Shown: positions 37,809-46,779 of the stretch, one piece after another
How positions within the stretch are numbered: position 1 is the stretch's first letter
Layout: the number at the start of each line of letters is the position of its first letter
Origin: Beggiatoa alba B18LD
GTDB lineage: Bacteria; Pseudomonadota; Gammaproteobacteria; Beggiatoales; Beggiatoaceae
Assembly (NCBI RefSeq): GCF_000245015.1
Contig: NZ_JH600070.1
Span: 699,594-763,593 of the forward strand
Length of the DNA: 64,000 bases
Direction of reading: 5' to 3'
Program-made: the position numbers and the translations under genes
The notes under the pieces: model-generated
Database searches by the model: none
What the model saw: only the letters and a program-made list of their open reading frames with translations
What the model was told of the DNA's origin: nothing

Positions 37809-37846
37809 GACCTACTAGGTTTTGAAAACCTTGTAGGTCTTTTTTT
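37809..37846 (+). terminator. Repeat-derived hairpin terminator after pgk
   Basis: Arms GACCTACTAGG and CCTTGTAGGTC pair with a single mismatch and are followed by seven T, 57 bp past the pgk stop codon on the same strand. Confidence 0.6.
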
Positions 37847-38052
37847 GTCTGAATCAGAATTCACAGAATTTTCAGAATTAGCAGGATTAAAAAGCATGAT
37901 TCACATTAATTTTTTGGTTTAAGGGTTTAAATTCTGTTAATTCTGAAAATTCTGTGAATTCTGATTCAGACAATGTTTTTAATCTTGTCTAGTCAGAACT
38001 TTTCGCCTGTTCCAACAGACCTACTAGGTTTTGAAAACCTAGTAGGTCTTTT
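37847..38052. repeat. Composite repeat between pgk and ftsW
   Basis: A GTCTGAATCAG-bounded unit (37847-37971) and a linker lead into a second hairpin (38018-38048, arms GACCTACTAGG and CCTAGTAGGTC) followed by TTTT. The remaining 130 bp up to ftsW are AT-rich and show no other feature. Confidence 0.8.
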
Positions 38053-38185
38053 AGTCTCTGAATCAAGATTATTTGGGATATCGCTTTTAAAATATTTAAA
38101 ATCAACAACTATTATAAATACTTGCGTATTATACAGTAACTTATTAGTATGGGTTGTTTTTAGACATGATTAAACCCTCCTGATT

Positions 38186-39319
38186 ATGGCACGGCTTCAA
38201 CCTCCTTCTTTAACGATTTACGATAATCCCCTGATTTTAAGCAGTCTTGCGTTATTACTTTTTGGTTTGTTAATGGTTGCTTCAACTTCGGTAACGATTG
38301 CAACCACGCAATTTAATGACCCTTTATATTATTTTTGGCGACAAGTGGCGTATATCATTGTTGCGTTGGTCTTTACAGTGTTAGCCATGCAGATTCCTTT
38401 GCGTTGGTGGCAAACTGTTAGCGTACCGTTTTTGTTTATCGGTATGTTTATGTTGTTATTAGTGGTTATTCCTGGTATAGGGCATGAAGTCAATGGCAGT
38501 ATGCGTTGGTTTAATTTAGGGTTTATAAGTGTTCAACCCTCTGAGCCGATGAAGTTATTTATGATTTTATTTGTCTCAGGCTATTTGATTCGGCGCAGTC
38601 ATGAGGTGCAAGAGTCTTTAAGCGGATTTATGAAGCCGATGGCAATTGTCAGTGTTATTACTGGCTTGCTATTGCTTGAGCCTGATTATGGGGCAACAGT
38701 GGTATTATTTGGAACAGTTTTAGGAATGCTATTTTTAGCGGGCGTACCTTTACGTCAATTTGTTTCATGGATAGTGATTGTTTCATTTGCGTTAATTTTA
38801 TTAATGATTATTGCACCATATCGGATTCAGCGTTTAACCAGCTTTATGAACCCTTGGGCTGACCCGTTCGATAAAGGTTTCCAATTAGTACAAGCATTAA
38901 TTGCAATTGGTCGGGGGGAGTTTTTTGGCGTTGGTTTAGGTTTAAGCGTGCAGAAATTAACGTATTTACCTGAAGCACATACCGACTTTTTATTTGCAAT
39001 TTTGGCGGAAGAATTTGGCTTGTTTGGGGTATTACTCGTTATTGGTTTATTTATTTTTCTGGTTTATCGAGCTTTTACAATTGCCTTGAATGCAGAAAGA
39101 CATGGAATGCATTACGCGGCTTATATTGCTTATGGAATTGGGCTTTGTTTTGGAATACAGACTAGTATTAGCATGGGTGTTAATCTGGGTTTATTACCCA
39201 CAAAAGGGCTGACTTTGCCGTTAATGAGTTATGGCGGGTCGAGTATGATTGTGAATTGTGTGATGTTAGGCTTTTTGTTGCGAATCGATTATGAAGCAAA
39301 ACGGCTTAAATTTTCTTAG
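38186..39319 (+). CDS. ftsW: SEDS-family peptidoglycan polymerase FtsW
   Basis: The 377-residue protein has about ten membrane helices and the FtsW/RodA/SpoVE motifs. These include GSMRWFNLGFISVQPSEPMK near residue 105, the catalytic Asp region LLLEPDYGAT near residue 166, and the C-terminal NLGLLPTKGLTLPLMSYGGSS near residue 330, which is more like FtsW than RodA. FtsW polymerises glycan strands at the division septum together with FtsI. In most gammaproteobacteria ftsW is in the dcw cluster between murD and murG; here it stands alone ahead of gspC. The GTTTTTAGACATG sequence upstream has no strong ribosome binding site apart from CCTCC-like pairing. Confidence 0.85.
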   Translation: MARLQPPSLTIYDNPLILSSLALLLFGLLMVASTSVTIATTQFNDPLYYFWRQVAYIIVALVFTVLAMQIPLRWWQTVSVPFLFIGMFMLLLVVIPGIGHEVNGSMRWFNLGFISVQPSEPMKLFMILFVSGYLIRRSHEVQESLSGFMKPMAIVSVITGLLLLEPDYGATVVLFGTVLGMLFLAGVPLRQFVSWIVIVSFALILLMIIAPYRIQRLTSFMNPWADPFDKGFQLVQALIAIGRGEFFGVGLGLSVQKLTYLPEAHTDFLFAILAEEFGLFGVLLVIGLFIFLVYRAFTIALNAERHGMHYAAYIAYGIGLCFGIQTSISMGVNLGLLPTKGLTLPLMSYGGSSMIVNCVMLGFLLRIDYEAKRLKFS

Positions 39320-39337
39320 TAGGTTAAGGTTGTTTGT

Positions 39338-40297
39338 ATGACAAAAACGGCTTTGTCTGGGGTAACACGGGTATTTTCCCCACAGTTGGCGATTGTGGTT
39401 AATATTCTTTTATCGGCAGTTATTGGCTATTTAGTGGTTAAATTAGCCTTATCTTGGTTGGATGAGCCAACAACTATGATTCCTAAAGGCTTACCGAAAA
39501 GTTCAGCGCAATCACCCGTAGCGACGAAACCAACTGAGTTAACAGCAGAAGCCATTACGGGTTTATTTGGACTTTCCGCCACAACGGTAGCCCCCACAAT
39601 GACGGGTACACCGCCTGATACTCCTTTAAATTTAAAATTGTATGGTGTTTATTTTAATAGTGAAAACCCTGATTTATCCTATGCGATGATAGCAACACCT
39701 GATAAAGGGGGGAAAACCTTGCATTATAAGGTAGGTCAGACCTTGCCAGCGGGTGTTACATTGCATCAAGTCCATGCGAAATATGTTATTTTAATGCGTA
39801 ATGGACGTTATGAAACCTTGCGTTTAATCAATAGCACTGCTGATAATAAGTTACTCGCGCCTGTCAATCAGACCAATAATTTATCTAATTCCATTTCCCC
39901 GCCACCGCTACCTATATCGGTTGATAGCAATTCAACAGGCGTAACAGCTGATAATAACAGCACAAATACATTAACGCCTGAAAAATTATTAGGTAATTAT
40001 CAACAGCAATTAAAAACCAATCCTGCCGCATTGATGCGTTTAGCAAAAGCTATCCCTGCTTATGATAATGGGCAATTTATCGGCGTGCGTTTAAAGCCAA
40101 GTAGCGATGCCAGCGTGTTTGAAAAATTTGGGTTACAAACAGATGATATTTTGACCGAAATAAATGGCACGGTTTTAGATTCCCCCCTAACAGGGTTAAG
40201 CCTGATGCAACAATTAGCCTCAGCCAACCAAATTGCGGTGAAAGTTTTACGTAATGGTCAACCTGTTTCCCTTTCTTTTAATGTTGACCCGCAATAA
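39338..40297 (+). CDS. gspC: Type II secretion system protein GspC
   Basis: The 319-residue inner-membrane protein has one N-terminal helix (LAIVVNILLSAVIGYLVVKLA), a proline/serine-rich linker, and a homology region (LKLYGVYFNSENPDLSYAMI near residue 105) that contacts the secretin GspD. A C-terminal PDZ domain follows (GLQTDDILTEINGTVLDSP near residue 266). This layout is that of GspC, which links the inner-membrane platform to the outer-membrane secretin. No other gsp gene is in the window, so the rest of the system must be elsewhere. The gene starts 18 bp after ftsW on the same strand. Confidence 0.85.
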   Translation: MTKTALSGVTRVFSPQLAIVVNILLSAVIGYLVVKLALSWLDEPTTMIPKGLPKSSAQSPVATKPTELTAEAITGLFGLSATTVAPTMTGTPPDTPLNLKLYGVYFNSENPDLSYAMIATPDKGGKTLHYKVGQTLPAGVTLHQVHAKYVILMRNGRYETLRLINSTADNKLLAPVNQTNNLSNSISPPPLPISVDSNSTGVTADNNSTNTLTPEKLLGNYQQQLKTNPAALMRLAKAIPAYDNGQFIGVRLKPSSDASVFEKFGLQTDDILTEINGTVLDSPLTGLSLMQQLASANQIAVKVLRNGQPVSLSFNVDPQ

Positions 40298-40324
40298 ATG
40301 GGTTAAACATTTGATGACTTTATA

Positions 40325-41053
40325 ATGATGATGTTAGAACTTTACAGCCTTTCTGCTTTTTTAACGGGATTATTAGGCTCTATTCACTGTGTTGGTATGT
40401 GTGGGGGTATTGTGGGTGCGTTGACGATGGGGTTGCCTGCAACTACGCATCAATCTCCTATGCGTTTAATGCCTTACTTGCTCACTTATAATTTAGGACG
40501 TTTAGGCAGTTATGCCTTTGCGGGAGGGATTGCTGGTTTTTTAGGCGGGCAATTTACTGAACAATTACCCCAACCCCATTTAGTTGGCATGGTTATATCA
40601 GGTATTTTTATGATATTACTGGGGTTATACTTGGGCGGTTGGTGGCAAGTTTTAACGAAATTTGAAAAGTTAGGTGCGACATTATGGCGAAAAATTCAAC
40701 CCATTAGCCGCTACTTTTTACCTGTTAAAAATCCCGTGCAAGCCTTAGGATTGGGCATTATTTGGGGTTGGTTACCTTGCGGATTAGTTTACACTGCATT
40801 GATGTTAGCCCTCGCCACAGGCAATGCGATAGATGGTAGTTTATTAATGCTATTCTTTGGCTTAGGCACATTACCCATGCTCTTAACGATGGGAGCGACG
40901 GCTGTGTGGCTCAATCGCATCACAAAACACATTGCAATACGGCGTGGGGTGGGCGTACTCATTATCTTATTTGGCGTTTATACCCTTTCAGGCTTTGCTC
41001 ATCCACCACACCATCAATTGCAAGGTGCGGAGATGTGTTACTACAACGAATAG
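40325..41053 (+). CDS. TauE/SafE-like (DsbD_2-type) membrane protein
   Basis: The 242-residue protein has six predicted membrane helices and the motif SIHCVGMCGGIVGAL near residue 20, plus WGWLPCGLVYTALMLA near residue 150. Cys-rich motifs of this form occur in the heavy-metal/cytochrome maturation branch of the family, often near cbb3 oxidase genes, and suggest a role in copper or thiol transport and not sulfite export. None of those neighbours is present. It lies 27 bp after gspC. A GTG/ATG cluster at the start makes the exact N-terminus uncertain (MMMLELYSL). Confidence 0.75.
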   Translation: MMMLELYSLSAFLTGLLGSIHCVGMCGGIVGALTMGLPATTHQSPMRLMPYLLTYNLGRLGSYAFAGGIAGFLGGQFTEQLPQPHLVGMVISGIFMILLGLYLGGWWQVLTKFEKLGATLWRKIQPISRYFLPVKNPVQALGLGIIWGWLPCGLVYTALMLALATGNAIDGSLLMLFFGLGTLPMLLTMGATAVWLNRITKHIAIRRGVGVLIILFGVYTLSGFAHPPHHQLQGAEMCYYNE

Positions 41054-41064
41054 AGGAAAATTTC

Positions 41065-41826
41065 ATGTTTTGGCGTGTTTTCTTAGAGTTCGTTTTATTT
41101 TTCAGTGCAATCAGTTTAATGATTTTCTTTGCATTGGGATTTTTTCGCCATCTATTTAGCCAAGCAGGGACAGGTAAACCTTCACCCTTAGCACTTTCCG
41201 CACCGCTAGAAGTACAAACTCTTTACTTAGATAACGAGACCCTACAGACTTTAACAGGCATCCAATATTTACACTTTCTAAGAAAAAACTTAGAGTTAAA
41301 CATATTTATGTTAGGCTCAACAATTGCTTTAATTTTGGCAGTTATCAGCCTCTTCACTGTAACGGAACAACAGACAGGATTATGGGCGTTTGCGCTGGTT
41401 TTACTGGTCTTGCTTGGGACGGGCGTATTAATGTTTTACCGCCAACAACATCGGAAAAAGCATTATAAACATCTATTTGCGTTATTACAGGAAGTTGATA
41501 ATTTTAATAAAACCCTGCATAACATCCTCGTTTTAGATAAACTTCAATCTGTCGGCAATCCTGTTGACTTGAATGATCGAGAACAAATTTTAGCGGCTTT
41601 AAAAATTATTCATACCGAACTCATTCGGGCATTGAACACAGAAAAAATCCTCCGCGAAAATCCAACTTTTAATCCTGAAGAATTTCATTGTGATTTGACC
41701 ACATTACATGCGCTACAAGTGAATAAAGACACCAGTGAATACGGAAAATTATTAGACATTGCTTTACAAGTGGGCTTGAGTATTCATGATAAAATGCGCG
41801 ACTTTATTCAAGAGAGACAAGCGTAA
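41065..41826 (+). CDS. Membrane protein of unknown function
   Basis: I do not recognise this protein of 253 residues. It starts at ATG 41065 behind GAGGA; a longer frame from 40906 would overlap the preceding gene and is not credible. Three predicted helices are visible: one at residues 5-25 (FLEFVLFFSAISLMIFFALG) and two between about 75 and 130. A soluble, helical, charged C-terminal part of about 120 residues follows (KHLFALLQEVDNFNKTLHN, LNTEKILRENPTF). The gene begins 11 bp after the TauE/SafE-like gene and 51 bp before a likely lipoprotein gene, so it is probably co-transcribed with both. Confidence 0.6.
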   Translation: MFWRVFLEFVLFFSAISLMIFFALGFFRHLFSQAGTGKPSPLALSAPLEVQTLYLDNETLQTLTGIQYLHFLRKNLELNIFMLGSTIALILAVISLFTVTEQQTGLWAFALVLLVLLGTGVLMFYRQQHRKKHYKHLFALLQEVDNFNKTLHNILVLDKLQSVGNPVDLNDREQILAALKIIHTELIRALNTEKILRENPTFNPEEFHCDLTTLHALQVNKDTSEYGKLLDIALQVGLSIHDKMRDFIQERQA

Positions 41827-41877
41827 AAACGTTATACTTTTAAATTTTTACAAGTGTTGCTGGTTAGGAGTCCGCAC

Positions 41878-42345
41878 ATGCCTTATCCCCTCGTTGTGAT
41901 GTTATTGCTCATCCCTATTTCTTTTTTAACCACTTGCGCTCCGCCCAGTGGTGATAAACAAAATGCGGACATACCTGTAACGACTAAATCCATTGCTCAA
42001 GCAACAACCCCCAACTTAAGCCAACGGGTACAGCAGAATATTCAGATTCAAAAAGTAGATATTTCTATTTTAGAAACCTATCCATTACAAATTAATGTGG
42101 TCGCACAAGTAACTGTTCCTAATAGCTGTTTAACCGTTGGTGATATTTCTGAAGACCGACAAAACAGCACGTTTAATTTAACCCTGCTGTCTGCACCACA
42201 AACAAATTCACACTGTGTAGAACAACCACAAACCATTGAGCAAATTATTCCATTGAATTTACAAGGTCTTAATGCAGGGGTTTATACGGTCAATATTAAT
42301 GAGGCTTCCACCGAGTTTGAATTAATGATGGACATGGTTTTATAG
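41878..42345 (+). CDS. Putative lipoprotein, unknown function
   Basis: The protein has 155 residues counted from the ATG at 41878, which lies 8 bp after a GGAG; the longer frame starting at TTG 41854 lacks support. It opens with a hydrophobic leader ending FLTTCAPPSG, in which the Cys may be lipidated, although the lipobox is poor. The remaining sequence is a beta-type domain with two further Cys (NSCLTVGDIS, NSHCVEQPQ) that could form a disulfide in the periplasm. I do not recognise the family. Confidence 0.55.
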   Translation: MPYPLVVMLLLIPISFLTTCAPPSGDKQNADIPVTTKSIAQATTPNLSQRVQQNIQIQKVDISILETYPLQINVVAQVTVPNSCLTVGDISEDRQNSTFNLTLLSAPQTNSHCVEQPQTIEQIIPLNLQGLNAGVYTVNINEASTEFELMMDMVL

Positions 42346-42708
42346 CAGTAACCGTTAACCGTTTTCGTTAAAATCTATAGTTTTTGTTTATTAGCTAGTT
42401 AAGACTTATTACGTATCAAGCGTTAAAAGAATAAGCCTTTTCTAGCCGTCATTCCTCCTCTTCCTTGTGACTGCATAAAATTGCAGAGCCTTTCTTAACC
42501 CTACTTTTTTTAAGTTCTTTTTTATGAGACTTAGGTTTTTATCTTTTTGTGCTTCAATCATTAGTGTAAAATTTTGAGCGAAAGAGTACACTTAGACTTT
42601 CTATAAAATCGTGCAGTCTTAAACGCGATTAATAATTGCTTAATTTCTGCAATCAATACGTTATAAAAACGTAAGACTTATTTAATACCTTATTGTCAGG
42701 AGTCCACT
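42346..42708. other. 363-bp glnA leader region, no site identified
   Basis: This gap carries the glnA promoter. I looked for a sigma-54 -24/-12 element (TGGCAC-N5-TTGC) and an NtrC palindrome and found neither. AGGAG lies directly ahead of the glnA start. No open frame or repeat of the window's families is present. Confidence 0.6.
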
Positions 42709-44118
42709 ATGGCAGGTGAAAAAACCTTAAGTTTAATTAAGGAACATAATGTTAAGTTTGTAGACTTTCGTTTTACAGATACCAAAGGTAAGGAACAACA
42801 CGTTTCTGTTCCCTATCACGCCATTAAAGAAGATGTCTTCGTTGACGGTAAAATGTTCGACGGCTCTTCTATTTCTGGCTGGAAAGGCATCAACGAGTCT
42901 GACATGATTCTCATGCCTGATGACTCAACAGCAGTTATTGATCCGTTTTCTGAAGAAGTCATGCTGAATTTACGTTGCGACATCGTTGAACCTGCAACCA
43001 TGCAAGGTTATGAGCGCGATCCTCGTTCTTTAGGCAAACGTGCTGAAGCCTACTTAAAATCCACTGGTATTGCTGACACTGCTTTATTTGGTCCTGAAAA
43101 TGAATTCTTCATTTTCGACGACATTCGTTGGAAAGCTGATATTAGCGGTTGTTCTTATCAAATCGACTCCCAAGAAGCTGGCTGGAACTCTGAAAAAGCT
43201 TACAGCGATGGTAACTTTGGTCACCGTCCTACTGTTAAAGGGGGTTATTTCCCCGTTCCTCCCGTTGACTCTTTCAACGACATCCGTGCAACCATGTGTT
43301 TAGCCTTAGAAGAAATGGGCTTAAACGTAGAAGTTCATCACCACGAAGTCGCAACGGCTGGTCAATGTGAAATCGGTGTGGGTGCTAACACCCTCGTGAA
43401 AAAAGCCGACGAAGTGCAAATTCTGAAATATGTTATTCTGAATGTTGCCCATAATTACGGCAAAACCGCGACTTTCATGCCTAAACCTTTAGTTGGTGAC
43501 AATGGTAGCGGGATGCACGTTCACCAATCTTTAAGCAAAGATGGCGTGAACTTATTCGCAGGCGATAAATACGCAGGTTTATCTGACACCGCTTTATATT
43601 ACATCGGTGGCATCATCAAACACGCGAAAGCCTTAAATGCGTTCACCAACGCCAGCACCAACAGCTATAAACGCTTAGTACCTGGTTTTGAAGCCCCTGT
43701 GATGTTGGCATACTCTGCCCGCAACCGTTCTGCTTCTATCCGTATTCCTTTCGTATTCAGCCCGAAAGCTCGCCGTATCGAAGTTCGTTTCCCTGATTCT
43801 ACTGCTAACCCTTATTTAGCATTTGCTGCCATGTTAATGGCGGGTCTCGACGGGATTCAAAACAAGATTCATCCTGGTGATGCTATGGATAAAGATTTGT
43901 ATGACTTACCCCCAGAAGAGGAAAAAACCATTCCTAAGGTTTGTCATGCATTAGATATGGCATTAGAAAACTTAGATGCAGACCGCAACTTCTTATTAGC
44001 GGGTGGTGTGTTCACAAATGATGTGATCGATGCTTACATCGCGCTGAAGATGCAAGAAGTCACCCGTTTACGGATGACCACTCACCCTGTCGAATTTGAT
44101 ATGTACTACAGCTTATAA
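42709..44118 (+). CDS. glnA: Glutamine synthetase, type I (adenylylatable)
   Basis: The 469-residue enzyme makes glutamine from glutamate, ammonia and ATP. It carries the N-terminal [19 protein letters not shown], the active-site [11 protein letters not shown] near residue 127, the ATP-binding [10 protein letters not shown] near residue 264, and [20 protein letters not shown] near residue 355. The Tyr in [11 protein letters not shown] near residue 398 matches the adenylylation site of GlnE-regulated GSI-beta enzymes, so post-translational control is likely. Length fits the type I dodecamer. ntrB and ntrC, often downstream in this class, are absent; a terminator closes the gene. Confidence 0.97.
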   Translation: MAGEKTLSLIKEHNVKFVDFRFTDTKGKEQHVSVPYHAIKEDVFVDGKMFDGSSISGWKGINESDMILMPDDSTAVIDPFSEEVMLNLRCDIVEPATMQGYERDPRSLGKRAEAYLKSTGIADTALFGPENEFFIFDDIRWKADISGCSYQIDSQEAGWNSEKAYSDGNFGHRPTVKGGYFPVPPVDSFNDIRATMCLALEEMGLNVEVHHHEVATAGQCEIGVGANTLVKKADEVQILKYVILNVAHNYGKTATFMPKPLVGDNGSGMHVHQSLSKDGVNLFAGDKYAGLSDTALYYIGGIIKHAKALNAFTNASTNSYKRLVPGFEAPVMLAYSARNRSASIRIPFVFSPKARRIEVRFPDSTANPYLAFAAMLMAGLDGIQNKIHPGDAMDKDLYDLPPEEEKTIPKVCHALDMALENLDADRNFLLAGGVFTNDVIDAYIALKMQEVTRLRMTTHPVEFDMYYSL

Positions 44119-44150
44119 TCGCTGAGAGTTTTTATCAGTTGAGATAGAAA

Positions 44151-44181
44151 ACGCGCTGGGTTTTACTCAGCGCGTTTTTTT
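44151..44181 (+). terminator. Intrinsic terminator of glnA
   Basis: A GC-rich stem ACGCGCTG / CAGCGCGT encloses a 9-nt loop and is followed by seven T, 33 bp past the glnA stop codon. Confidence 0.9.
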
Positions 44182-44214
44182 ATGTCATCGTATCAGATAA
44201 TCGGAGAGTTTAAG

Positions 44215-44470
44215 TATAGTAAACGTATCATAAAGTGGTTTAAATTTAAGAAAACCTAGCAGGTCTTTTTTTGTCTGAATCAGAATTCACAGAATTTTCA
44301 GAATTAGCAGAATTAAAAAGCGCGATTCACATTAATTTCTTGGTTTAAAGGTTTTAAATCTTGTTAATTCTGATTCAGACAAATGCTTGTCTTTTTAAAA
44401 AATATCGCCGAACTCAGGTTAAATTTAGGACTGGCAGTCCTCCACATCGCTTTATAGTGCGTTTACTATA
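44215..44470. mobile_element. 77-bp MITE split by a nested composite repeat
   Basis: The left 34 bp (44215-44248, starting TATAGTAAACG) and right 43 bp (44428-44470, ending CGTTTACTATA) add up to exactly 77 bp, the size of the intact copies. Between them lies foreign repeat sequence with half a hairpin (AAAACCTAGCAGGTC), a GTCTGAATCAG-bounded unit (44273-44380) and a composite end GAACTCAGGT. TTAAATTTA occurs on both sides of the insert, consistent with an 8- to 9-bp target duplication at the MITE centre. Confidence 0.85.
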
Positions 44471-44483
44471 GAGGTAAAACAAA

Positions 44484-45263
44484 ATGTGTCAACATCCTAA
44501 TTTTCCAGTAACTGCGGAAGAATTACAAATTGTTGCGTTATTTCGAGAAAATGTTAAAGGTAAGAAACCTAACATATCCCAAGCAAACAGTCATCATGAT
44601 GGACGTGAGGGGCATTGGTTAGAACAACAAATGGGAGTCCCTGCTAATCGTAAGACCGAGCCTGATTTATTGGGCTTTGAAATGAAAAATGCGACCACAA
44701 GCAAAACCACTTTTGGGGATTGGTCTGCCAACTACTACATTTTTAAAGATCCAAATTATCATTTTTCACGTAGCGACTTTATCAAAACGTTTGGTAAACC
44801 CAATGAAGCAAAAGGAGGTCGTTGTTAATGGTCAGGCGAACCTATTCCGAAAATTAATCAAACTAATCGTTTTGGCGTAACACTATCAATTGACGAACAA
44901 CAAAATATAGTGATTATTTACGACTTTGAAAAAGATCAACGTGAGAATAAAACAGCATTTATTCCCTCTGCAATGCAAGTGAACCATTTGATTTTAGCGC
45001 GTTGGGAGCGCGAATCACTGCGTAAAAAAGTAGAAGATAAATTTAAGCAAAAGGGTTGGTTTAAATGTGAGCGCGACGAAACTGGCGTTTATTATCAAAT
45101 CGCTTTCGGCGCGCCTTTAAGTTTTGAAAACTGGTTGCAATTGGTACAAGCAGGTACAGTTTTTTTTGACAGTGGAATGTATGAAGGTAATTCACGCAAT
45201 TATTCACAATGGCGCGCAACGAATTCTTTTTGGGAAAGTTTAATTGTCCGCCGTTATAATTAA
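44484..45263 (+). pseudogene. MvaI/BcnI-type restriction endonuclease gene with in-frame nonsense codon
   Basis: One continuous frame of 259 sense codons is interrupted only by a TAA at 44826-44828. The first part holds the PD-(D/E)XK active site as PDLLGFEMKNAT near residue 65; after the stop the same frame continues WSGEPIPKINQTNRFG to a normal C-terminus ending ESLIVRRYN. Sequence and size resemble the MvaI/BcnI/ScrFI-like enzymes that cut CCNGG-type sites. The nonsense change would yield a 114-residue fragment that is probably inactive. The gene starts 13 bp after a MITE end and converges on a C5 methyltransferase gene, with the two stop codons overlapping in TTAA. A sequencing error at the codon is the alternative. 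Confidence 0.8.
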
Positions 45264-46561
45264 GCAGCTAAACCTGCTTTTTGTTGTTCAGCTTGTTGCA
45301 TCGCATTGATGAGGGCTTGAGCAACCGCACGAATCACTACAACGCAAACAGAATTGCCGATTTGTTGATAAATTTGTCGTCGTGACACAGCATCGACGAC
45401 AAATTCTTCAGGAAATCCTTGTAAACGCGCACATTCTCGTGGCGTTAAAAGCCTTGGATTACGTCCTAATTTGCTTTGATTAATCAAAATTTCCGAACCA
45501 TCTTTGTAGTAGCGTGCACTGATAGTATTTGTATAAGGACTATTTTCATCAAACAAGGTATAACCAAACCCATTACCTTTGTTTGCATGTTGCACTCTAC
45601 GCCGTTGATGCCCTTGCCAAATTTTATCAGAAATTGTGAAATAGTCTTCACTAGCAGGTAATTGGCTCAAATCCTCTAAAATATCGCCTAAGCGGGTAGG
45701 TGTTTTGCTGGGCGTGGGCCATTTTAATAATTTTGAAAAATTAACTTGTTGTCCAAAATAATCTCGATCAAAACCGATAATAAAAATACGTTCTCGATTT
45801 TGCGGAACTCCAAAATCAGCGGCACGCAACACTTGAAAATCAACCCAATAATTAAGCGGTTGTCCCAATGCATCACGTGCTTCTTCACTCATTGGCACGT
45901 CATCAGGAATTAAACCTTGATGCTCACCGCGTAAAATTGCCAAAATAGTCGCAAGGGTTCGCCCTTTATCATGACCGCGTAACTGTTTTACATTTTCTAA
46001 TAAAAATGCTTTAGGACGTTTTTCCGCTAAAATCCGTTGAATTTCAAAAAACATTGTGCCACGGGTATCATAAAAACCTTGTCTCAGACCCGCTTGAGAA
46101 AAAGCTTGGCACGGAAAACCTGCTAATAAGACATCATGGTCAGCAATATTCTTGGCTGGAATTTGAGTGATGTCGCCAGCGGGAACTTCACCATAATTCG
46201 CGGCATAGGTGACTTGCGCAAATTTGTCCCACTCAGAACTAAAAACGCATTTACCGCCTAACTCTTGAAACGGTAAGCGAATGCCACCGATTCCCGCAAA
46301 TAAATCAATAAAGCGAAAATTGGTAGGGCTGTTTTGCGAATGTCGAAAAGGAGCGTGTTCAGGTAATGCCAAGATTTTATTAAATTTAGCAGGGGTTGGT
46401 ACATGTTCCCCATTTTCCCAACCGCGTACTGTGCGCTCCCCGTTTTCTTTCATGTCTAATAAAGTGGCAAATGCTTGTTGACTCAAGCCCATGCGTTGAC
46501 GTTTTGCGCGAATATAGGCGGCTTTATCTAATTGTTCGATAAGTTGTGCTGAAGGAGACAT
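45260..46561 (-). CDS. DNA (cytosine-5)-methyltransferase with N-terminal helix-turn-helix
   Basis: The 433-residue protein starts with an XRE-type helix-turn-helix domain (RAKRQRMGLSQQAFATLLDM near residue 17), which in relatives such as M.ScrFI represses its own promoter. The methyltransferase part follows. It has the SAM motif FIDLFAGIGGIRLPF near residue 84, the catalytic Cys in LLAGFPCQAFSQAG near residue 151, the ENV motif in FLLENVKQLRGHDKG, QNRERIFIIGF, and the C-terminal RECARLQGFPEEF and QIGNSVCV. It should methylate the internal C of the site recognised by the convergent endonuclease. Because that endonuclease gene carries a stop codon, this is probably now an orphan methyltransferase. 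Confidence 0.9.
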   Translation of the reverse strand: MSPSAQLIEQLDKAAYIRAKRQRMGLSQQAFATLLDMKENGERTVRGWENGEHVPTPAKFNKILALPEHAPFRHSQNSPTNFRFIDLFAGIGGIRLPFQELGGKCVFSSEWDKFAQVTYAANYGEVPAGDITQIPAKNIADHDVLLAGFPCQAFSQAGLRQGFYDTRGTMFFEIQRILAEKRPKAFLLENVKQLRGHDKGRTLATILAILRGEHQGLIPDDVPMSEEARDALGQPLNYWVDFQVLRAADFGVPQNRERIFIIGFDRDYFGQQVNFSKLLKWPTPSKTPTRLGDILEDLSQLPASEDYFTISDKIWQGHQRRRVQHANKGNGFGYTLFDENSPYTNTISARYYKDGSEILINQSKLGRNPRLLTPRECARLQGFPEEFVVDAVSRRQIYQQIGNSVCVVVIRAVAQALINAMQQAEQQKAGLAA

Positions 46562-46656
46562 AATTAATTACTCTATATTTATCCTGTTTTAATCCCGGTT
46601 AATTATAGGGTTGATGAGTTTTTTCAGCAACATTAAACAACATCGAGTCTATAAGA

Positions 46657-46733
46657 TATAGTAACCGTACCATAAAGTAATTTAAATTTAGGACTGGCAG
46701 TCCTTCGTACCGTTTTATAGTGCGTTTACTATA
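46657..46733. mobile_element. 77-bp MITE, copy 5 (intact)
   Basis: An intact 77-bp copy has ends TATAGTAACCG and CGTTTACTATA, an AT-rich centre TTTAAATTTA and the palindrome AGGACTGGCAGTCCT. It serves as the reference showing where the split copy at 44215 was interrupted. Confidence 0.85.
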
Positions 46734-46779
46734 ACAGGCAAAAAGCCATCGTTTTTTGGTAGATTTTCGCAGCCGTTAG

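Noticed and set aside
42346-42708. Sigma-54/NtrC control of glnA, expected from relatives
   Set aside because: I could not find a TGGCAC-N5-TTGC element or a TGCACC-type palindrome, so I do not claim such control here.
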